Source: Promethearchaeota archaeon (GTDB lineage: Archaea; Asgardarchaeota; Lokiarchaeia; Sigynarchaeales; SOKP01). Taken from it: DNA of 10,124 bases. The position numbers were made by a program, and so were the translations under genes. Of this stretch, positions 6,481 to 10,124 are shown one piece after another. Location of the stretch: the NCBI GenBank assembly GCA_016839905.1, contig JAEOTJ010000360.1, forward strand, positions 1 through 10,124, given 5' to 3'. The notes under the pieces are model-generated. The model saw nothing but the letters and a program-made list of their open reading frames with translations, had not been told where the DNA came from and did no database searches. Numbering within the stretch: the first letter of the stretch is position 1; each line of letters starts with the position of its first letter.

Positions 6481-6554
6481 TTGTTTGTTTTGTATGGATT
6501 ATGTAAGGAAAAAGAAATACTAAAAAATTTATTATAATAATAATTTAAAGAAAG

Positions 6555-6565
6555 CATATAAATTA
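6555..6565 (+). promoter_or_regulatory. TATA box for rps17e, leaderless transcript expected
   Basis: CATATAAATTA is preceded by AAAG (BRE-like). Its centre is about 24 bases from the ATG at 6583, the usual TATA-to-start-site distance. Transcription should therefore begin at or next to the start codon, and no Shine-Dalgarno sequence is present. Confidence 0.6.
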
Positions 6566-6582
6566 TATATTATAAAAAAAAA

Positions 6583-6780
6583 ATGGGAAAAGTTAGAACA
6601 GTTCAAATTAAGAAAATTTCAAAGGAATTAATAAATAAATATCCAGATGTATTTACGATTGATTTTATAAAAAATAAAAAATTTTTAGATAAATATCTTG
6701 AGATTGATTCAAAACATTTAAGAAATAGAATTTCAGGATATATTGTCAATTTACTAAAAATAAGGGATAGAGAAGAATAA
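6583..6780 (+). CDS. rps17e: small-subunit ribosomal protein eS17
   Basis: The 65-residue product is the short archaeal form of S17e, a component of the 30S head shared with eukaryotes and absent from bacteria. Diagnostic segments are MGKVRTVQIKKISKELI, KYPDVFTIDFIKNKK and the well conserved KHLRNRISGYIVNLLK. Length matches archaeal eS17 (about 60-70), whereas eukaryotic proteins carry a C-terminal extension of roughly 60 residues that is missing here. The ATG is the only sensible start and is placed for leaderless translation. A UPF0148 gene follows 89 bases downstream behind a terminator-like hairpin and its own TATA box, so the two are probably separate units. Confidence 0.9.
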   Translation: MGKVRTVQIKKISKELINKYPDVFTIDFIKNKKFLDKYLEIDSKHLRNRISGYIVNLLKIRDREE

Positions 6781-6793
6781 AAGTTCTTTTTTT

Positions 6794-6815
6794 ACTATTT
6801 AAAATAGTCTTTTTT
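6794..6815 (+). terminator. hairpin and T-run after rps17e
   Basis: ACTATTT and AAATAGT form an inverted repeat around a single base, followed by C and six T; another T-run precedes the hairpin. It sits 14 bases after the rps17e stop. Archaeal polymerases stop at T-runs, so termination here is plausible. Confidence 0.5.
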
Positions 6816-6820
6816 AGATA

Positions 6821-6832
6821 AAAATATAAATG
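6821..6832 (+). promoter_or_regulatory. TATA box for the UPF0148 gene
   Basis: AAAATATAAATG lies about 42 bases before the ATG at 6870, predicting initiation near 6852 and a leader of under 20 bases. Confidence 0.45.
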
Positions 6833-6869
6833 TTTTTCGTGATTAGTTATTAAAGATGATATAAAAAAA

Positions 6870-7259
6870 ATGGCGGAATTTCTTAGATCCGGCCATACAA
6901 TGTTAAATATGGCTTGTCCAGTTTGCAATAATCCAATTTTTCGTGATAAGAATGGAGATAAATATTGTCCTATTTGTAATAAAAGGGTTTTAATTATAAA
7001 AAATGAATCTCAACAAAAAGTCTTAAATCCGAAGAAAATTGATGATAATAATTATAAATTTATAGAAAATAATCAAGTTTCTTTGAATAATGTTTTAATA
7101 TCATTTAGAAATATTATTATTAAAAAAATTGATTGGCTTTCTAAAAAATTAGAAGAAGAAACAGATATTGATTTGATTAAAAAAATTCTTAAACTCCTAT
7201 TATATTGCTATGATATTATCAATAAATCAAATAATCTAATTAATTCAGACAAGTTATAA
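6870..7259 (+). CDS. UPF0148 / Sjogren-scleroderma autoantigen 1-family zinc-ribbon protein
   Basis: The N-terminus MAEFLRSGHTML followed by ACPVCNNPIF and CPICNKRV is the signature of archaeal UPF0148 proteins, whose ribbon is shared with human SSSCA1 (autoantigen p27). Zinc ligands are Cys16, Cys19, Cys33 and Cys36. The remaining 90 residues are lysine- and asparagine-rich with a helical C-terminal region (about 75-120) that resembles nothing I know; typical family members have a similar ribbon-plus-helix plan. The molecular role of the archaeal family is not established. The ATG at 6870 is chosen because MAEFL plus SG/TML is the conserved family start. Position next to rps17e hints at, but does not prove, a link to translation. 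Confidence 0.82.
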   Translation: MAEFLRSGHTMLNMACPVCNNPIFRDKNGDKYCPICNKRVLIIKNESQQKVLNPKKIDDNNYKFIENNQVSLNNVLISFRNIIIKKIDWLSKKLEEETDIDLIKKILKLLLYCYDIINKSNNLINSDKL

Positions 7260-7296
7260 TAAATTAATATACAATTCATCATTAAATATCCTATAA

Positions 7297-7407
7297 TGCT
7301 TCTGCCGGGATTTGAACCCGGGTCGCAAGGGTGAGAACCTCGAATGCTTGATCCGAACACATGTTTTTAAAACAAGAATAAGATTGACCGGACTACACTA
7401 CAGAAGC
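7297..7407 (-). tRNA. tRNA-Glu (anticodon CTC) with a probable D-arm intron
   Basis: Read minus from 7407: acceptor GCTTCTG pairs perfectly with CAGAAGC (7304-7298), and the discriminator is A at 7297; CCA is not encoded. The T arm is CCGGG-TTCAAAT-CCCGG (7321-7305) and the variable loop CGAC. The anticodon arm is CGAGG-TTCTCAC-CCTTG (7342-7326) with anticodon CTC at 7335-7333, reading GAG. The D arm begins TAGTGTAGTCCGGTCAATC, typical of archaeal Glu and Asp tRNAs. It is interrupted by 36 extra bases before ATTCGAGG. Removing them gives a tRNA of normal length with D-stem pairs G10-U25, U11-A24 and G12-C23. A TATA-like GTATAAAATTTAA on the minus strand just beyond the TFB stop (around 7463-7475) could drive it. 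Confidence 0.88.
7346..7381 (-). other. candidate tRNA intron, 36 nt, in the D-arm
   Basis: The segment runs from TTATTC to CAAGC on the minus strand and splits position 23 from 24; a one-base shift to 22/23 is equally possible because C occurs at both junctions. Non-canonical D-arm introns cut by the splicing endonuclease are known in archaea. I could not draw a strict bulge-helix-bulge by eye. The intron contains CTTG and CAAG near its ends, which can pair, so a relaxed motif is the likely case. Confidence 0.65.
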
Positions 7408-7481
7408 TTAAAAAAATAAAAATTCTCAATTCTTTCAAGACATATAATTAAATTTTGGTTTTAAATTTTATACTAAAAGAA

Positions 7482-8504
7482 TCATTTATTAATAAATATA
7501 GGTTTTAACAGATTTACATAATGGTCTCTTATAGAATATTCTGGTATATTAGTTGCTTCTGAAATATTTTTTTGAGTTAAAACTGCTTTTTGGGCAAATT
7601 CTTTAGCTAAGAGTTTATCTGCTAAATAAATTATAGCTCCTGTTAATATAAATGGGTTCCGCCCCCCTCGATCCCATGATGTTAAATTTCTAAGAATTTC
7701 ACGACTTTTTATTGTTAATTTATTTTGAAATTCTTTTAATGACCACTTTACATCCTTTTTTAATAGTTTATTTCTTAATTCCTTATGATTTATTACATTA
7801 TTTATTAATCTTGTAAGATAATCCTCACTTTTATGATGTGTAGATTTTGTGAGGATATATTTTTTATATAATAATCCATCTCTCATAATTAGCCTTGGAT
7901 TGACCCGATGACCAAAAACTTGGAATGCATTTGAAATCTCGTTAATCGTAATAGGAGCATTATGATTTTCTTTTCTTGCAGCAAAAAAAATACAAAATGC
8001 TATTAATGATATATTATTTATTACTCTTTCCTCGTTTTTTATTATCTTTTTATAAAAATAAGCAGCATTTTTAGATATATTTTTATTAAGATTTAGATAT
8101 ATTGAAATTTTATTTAAGATATTAAAGATTCTATATTCAGTCTCGTGATTTTTGATTCGAATGAATTGAGCATATTTTTTTTTTAACCTATTAAATAATC
8201 TTTGTTCATTTGGAGGTAAAAGTTTTCCAGATTTATCTTTCAAATATCTTGAATTCTCATAATCTATATATGTTCCTAAACCTCCTATAAAATTTGTTCT
8301 TTCTCCTAAGGCTACATATTGTTTATTTAAATTATTTTTAAGACTTCTTTCATTAAATATATATGAAGAATCTCCATAAATCTCTTCGAGAACTAACCCA
8401 CATTCATTGCAAACTTTTTCAAAACTAGTTAAAACTATTTCTCCTTTACATTCTGGACATTTTTCTAAATTAAAATTTGAATTATACTCTAATATTATTA
8501 TCAC
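7482..8504 (-). CDS. tfb: transcription factor B (TFIIB homologue), divergent paralogue
   Basis: TFB bridges TBP-bound promoter DNA and RNA polymerase in archaea. Residues 16-35 form the zinc ribbon (CPEC and CNEC). A linker follows with GLGTYIDYENSRYLKD, equivalent to the B-reader/linker that normally reads GLSTVID or similar. Two cyclin-like repeats occupy about 110-210 and 225-330. The second ends in a helix-turn-helix (LTQKNISEATNIPEYSIRDH) that contacts the BRE. At 340 residues it is longer than the usual 300, and several normally conserved positions differ, suggesting an additional TFB rather than the main one. The start is GTG at 8504-8502; no ATG lies before the first cysteine. A TATA-like element at 8518-8531 makes a leaderless message likely. 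tRNA-Glu follows 75 bases downstream on the same strand. Confidence 0.88.
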   Translation of the reverse strand: MIIILEYNSNFNLEKCPECKGEIVLTSFEKVCNECGLVLEEIYGDSSYIFNERSLKNNLNKQYVALGERTNFIGGLGTYIDYENSRYLKDKSGKLLPPNEQRLFNRLKKKYAQFIRIKNHETEYRIFNILNKISIYLNLNKNISKNAAYFYKKIIKNEERVINNISLIAFCIFFAARKENHNAPITINEISNAFQVFGHRVNPRLIMRDGLLYKKYILTKSTHHKSEDYLTRLINNVINHKELRNKLLKKDVKWSLKEFQNKLTIKSREILRNLTSWDRGGRNPFILTGAIIYLADKLLAKEFAQKAVLTQKNISEATNIPEYSIRDHYVNLLKPIFINK

Positions 8505-8517
8505 CTAAAAAATTCAA

Positions 8518-8531
8518 TTTTAAATAATATA
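8518..8531 (-). promoter_or_regulatory. TATA-like element for the TFB gene
   Basis: The minus strand reads TATATTATTTAAAA. If the TATATTA part is the box, initiation falls at about the GTG start codon, implying a leaderless transcript. An extended match at several registers keeps this uncertain. Confidence 0.4.
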
Positions 8532-8980
8532 CTTCAAAAATCCTTTTTTTTAATTGTTAGAAATATAAATCTATTGAAAGGAAATGAGAATTCATTAAAT
8601 TATAATATAATTCATTAGAGAAAGAGGGGGTGGTGTTAAAAAGTAGAAAAATTATAATTGTAAACCTTTTTTTTAAAAAAAGAATAGAAATTCTGTATTA
8701 TATAATTAGTCTTGTTAAATGTAATTTTAGTTAAGTTGGAAAAAGATAATTTAAGGGAATAAGAGAATAAAGATATTAAATAATATTTTAAATTAATAAA
8801 TAAAAAAAACTCAAATAGGATAAATTCTAATCATTTAATTTAATAGAATAATTATAAGAATTGGAAAAACTTAGGATTTCTGAATAGATTTTACATTTAA
8901 GATATAATTTTGTGAAAAAATTTATATACAATTACATTTATATTTTTTAGAAATAAGAAAAATTTTATTATCAAAAAGGA

Positions 8981-8991
8981 CTTATAAATAC
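8981..8991 (+). promoter_or_regulatory. TATA box, probable promoter of the MglA-like GTPase gene
   Basis: CTTATAAATAC is the best TATA match before the ATG at 9099. It predicts initiation near 9010 and a leader of about 90 bases. TTTATATACA at 8921-8930 is an upstream alternative. Confidence 0.4.
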
Positions 8992-9003
8992 TTAAAATTA
9001 ATG

Positions 9004-9017
9004 TTAATATATATTAA
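9004..9017. repeat. 14-base perfect palindrome
   Basis: TTAATATATATTAA is self-complementary and falls right at the start site predicted from the TATA box at 8981. It could be a dimeric regulator site, but such palindromes also arise by chance in DNA this AT-rich. Confidence 0.3.
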
Positions 9018-9098
9018 AAATTAGTTCTATTAAAAGCACAATTTTCATTAAAACTTAGAGTATTATTGAAAATTGAATAAATAAAAGTAGGTTTTTTA

Positions 9099-9788
9099 AT
9101 GGTTCGATTTACATCAGATCATAATGTATATATAAAAATTCTTTATTGGGGAATGGGTGGATCGGGAAAAACTACAGCTGTAGATACACTTTATCGATCA
9201 ACCAAAGAGGAAAAAAAGGAAATTGAACCTACGGGGAATTTAACTAAAATTTCGATGGCTAGTGGTTCAACTCTATATTTTGATAGAGGAATCTTCCAAT
9301 CTACAAAATCAAAAAAAGTTTTTTATCATGTGTATACTGTTGCGGGGCAAAGTAGATTTCATCCTTTAAGAAAAAAGATATTTAAAGGCACTGATGGAGT
9401 AATTTTCGTAGTTGATTCTCAAACTCATTTTTTTGAAGATAATATTGAATCGTTAAAAGAATTAAAAAATGTGACAAGAGGTAAATTAATAACTGAAATA
9501 CCTCTGATTATAATGTTAAATAAGCAAGATCTTACAGAAGTTATCGGGGAAGAAGAATTTAAACAAATTTTAAAAGAAGAGAAAATTTGGTATGAGCCTA
9601 ATAATAAATTATCTATATGGAATCCGATGATTTACAAATCATGTGCATTATATGATAAACAAAAAGACGTATATCGTAGTTTTTCTGAATGTGCAAGAAG
9701 GACAGGATTATATCAATTATATGGAAATGGGAAAGCTCCAGTAGGGGATGATTTATTAAAAATTTCAAAAGAGAAAAAAGACATATAA
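9099..9788 (+). CDS. MglA/Arf-like small GTPase
   Basis: The 229-residue protein has the P-loop GMGGSGKT (18-25), a G3 region reading VYTVAGQSRF in which Thr80 takes the place of the usual Asp of DxxG, VIFVVDSQ (101-108), and NKQD (141-144); a weak G5 is SCA at 181-183. Thr at that position and the TV(A/P)GQ form are characteristic of the MglA family, bacterial polarity GTPases, and of related Asgard proteins. An Arf/SRP-receptor-beta-like assignment is the alternative. There is no lipidation motif, signal peptide or membrane segment, so cytosolic switching at a membrane or scaffold is inferred. The C-terminal 40 residues go beyond the core fold. No GTPase-activating Roadblock partner is visible next to it, unlike mglA-mglB pairs. 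The ATG at 9099 lies nine residues before the first beta strand. Confidence 0.87.
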   Translation: MVRFTSDHNVYIKILYWGMGGSGKTTAVDTLYRSTKEEKKEIEPTGNLTKISMASGSTLYFDRGIFQSTKSKKVFYHVYTVAGQSRFHPLRKKIFKGTDGVIFVVDSQTHFFEDNIESLKELKNVTRGKLITEIPLIIMLNKQDLTEVIGEEEFKQILKEEKIWYEPNNKLSIWNPMIYKSCALYDKQKDVYRSFSECARRTGLYQLYGNGKAPVGDDLLKISKEKKDI

Positions 9789-9793
9789 TATTG

Positions 9794-9816
9794 TTTCAAC
9801 TGTTCGCTGAAATTTT
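9794..9816 (+). terminator. hairpin and T-rich tail after the GTPase gene
   Basis: TTTCA (9794-9798) pairs with TGAAA (9808-9812), with a further C-G pair inside, around a short loop; ATTTTAT follows. It lies six bases after the stop codon. A second candidate is the A12T6 run at 9867-9884, flanked by GTAG and CTAC. Confidence 0.45.
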
Positions 9817-9894
9817 ATAAAAATCTATAATTATTTGATTAAATGTTAAGTTATTTGTAGGAAACGAAAAAAAAAAAATTTTTTCTACTGAAAG

Positions 9895-9986
9895 ATATCA
9901 CGAGCATATCACACCCTAATATTATCACGATAATACACCTTCTTAAATATGGACTTTAAGACGGTGGTTAAGACATCATATCACGA
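9895..9986 (+). repeat. four copies of an ATATCACGA-like 9-mer
   Basis: Copies occur at 9895-9903 (ATATCACGA), 9906-9914 (ATATCACAC), 9922-9930 (TTATCACGA) and 9978-9986 (ATATCACGA). Three lie just upstream of the last ORF and one within it. Clustered short repeats at the edge of a mobile element often bind its transposase; here that is inference. Confidence 0.4.
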
Positions 9987-10124
9987 CATTCCTGTCAAAG
10001 ATTATTTTGATGGAGCATGTCCAAAATGTGGCTCCTTGATATTAAAGACACGCTCGAGTTATAATAGGGTGCTTCCGGACCTTGGAGCACCTCGTAAGAA
10101 GTGCTTTACGCGCATTAAAATCAA
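9949..10124 (+). CDS. N-terminus of a probable ISL3-type transposase (partial)
   Basis: The ORF starts at ATG 9949 and is open to the window edge (58 codons). It has a zinc-finger half, CPKCGS at Cys24-Cys27, followed by SSYNRVLPDLGAPRKK and FTRIKI. ISL3-family transposases have the same plan at their N-terminus: CPxCG, then a segment around Y-x-R-x-L-x-D-L, then basic strands leading to a second cysteine pair. Use of codons such as ACG, CGC, TCG, CCG and GTG, and the higher GC, differ from every other gene here and fit a recently arrived element. The catalytic part is outside the window, so the family is inferred. A stand-alone zinc-ribbon protein is the alternative. Confidence 0.6.
   Translation, partial: MDFKTVVKTSYHDIPVKDYFDGACPKCGSLILKTRSSYNRVLPDLGAPRKKCFTRIKI

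Larger units (their letters stand above)
8540..9098 (+). other. gene-free AT-rich region
   Basis: I see no ORF with a start and protein-like composition and no recognisable RNA gene in this stretch. It contains a direct repeat of AATTCATTA (8589-8597 and 8609-8617), a short G-rich patch AGAGGGGGTGGTG (8623-8635), a T8/A7 inverted run near 8668-8682, two archaeal TATA-like boxes (8921-8930 and 8981-8991), and a 14-base palindrome (9004-9017). It may hold the promoter of the downstream GTPase and possibly an unrecognised small RNA. Confidence 0.5.

Noticed and set aside
6746..6928. minus-strand ORF of 60 residues
   Set aside because: It overlaps the ends of rps17e and UPF0148 on the opposite strand, crosses the terminator and promoter between them, and has no recognisable feature.
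7346..7381. two overlapping tRNA genes instead of an intron
   Set aside because: Only one acceptor stem, one T arm and one plausible anticodon arm can be drawn in 7297-7407.
9004..9017. replication origin signal
   Set aside because: There is a palindrome in AT-rich DNA, but no ORB-type repeats and no orc1/cdc6 gene nearby.

Overview
The window is very AT-rich and most likely comes from an Asgard archaeon of the Lokiarchaeia type. The evidence is a Rab-like small GTPase and an MglA/Arf-like small GTPase within 10 kb, next to clearly archaeal genes: a TFB transcription factor, short archaeal ribosomal protein eS17, a UPF0148 zinc-ribbon protein and an MfnA-type decarboxylase. There is also an intron-containing tRNA, and archaeal TATA boxes precede several genes. 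The lineage is inferred from gene content; no marker here fixes the order or genus.

Layout. At 1-109 is the 3' end of an unidentified gene, followed by a palindrome and T-run. At 307-1491 (+) is mfnA. It converges on a conserved hypothetical gene (1494-1850, minus) whose coding signal continues to about 2094 without a start codon. At 2250-2915 (+) is a damaged locus: a zinc ribbon, an Ig/E-set-like half separated from it by a frameshift at A13, and an overlapping decayed zinc-ribbon gene. On the minus strand come a glycosylated-looking, membrane-anchored surface protein split by a T12 run (6417 to 5208), then a 683-residue Rab-like GTPase fused through repetitive charged linkers to a C-terminal zinc ribbon (5073 to 3022). 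Read plus are rps17e (6583-6780, probably leaderless) and a UPF0148 gene (6870-7259). Read minus are tRNA-Glu(CTC) with a probable 36-nt D-arm intron (7407-7297) and a divergent TFB (8504-7482). After about 600 bp with no gene comes the MglA-like GTPase (9099-9788, +). The window ends inside an ORF (from 9949) resembling the zinc-binding N-terminus of an ISL3-type transposase. Its base composition is less AT-rich, as is that of the first 110 bases, so both ends could belong to mobile or repeated DNA.

Themes. Translation and transcription genes (eS17, tRNA-Glu, TFB) sit among Asgard-specific accessory genes. Six separate zinc ribbons are visible. The most unusual item is the Rab-like GTPase with a zinc ribbon where eukaryotic Rabs carry prenylated cysteines. 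Four probable frame disruptions lie at A/T runs. They may be assembly errors, real decay, or (for the two longest runs) sites of polymerase slippage; the sequence alone cannot decide.
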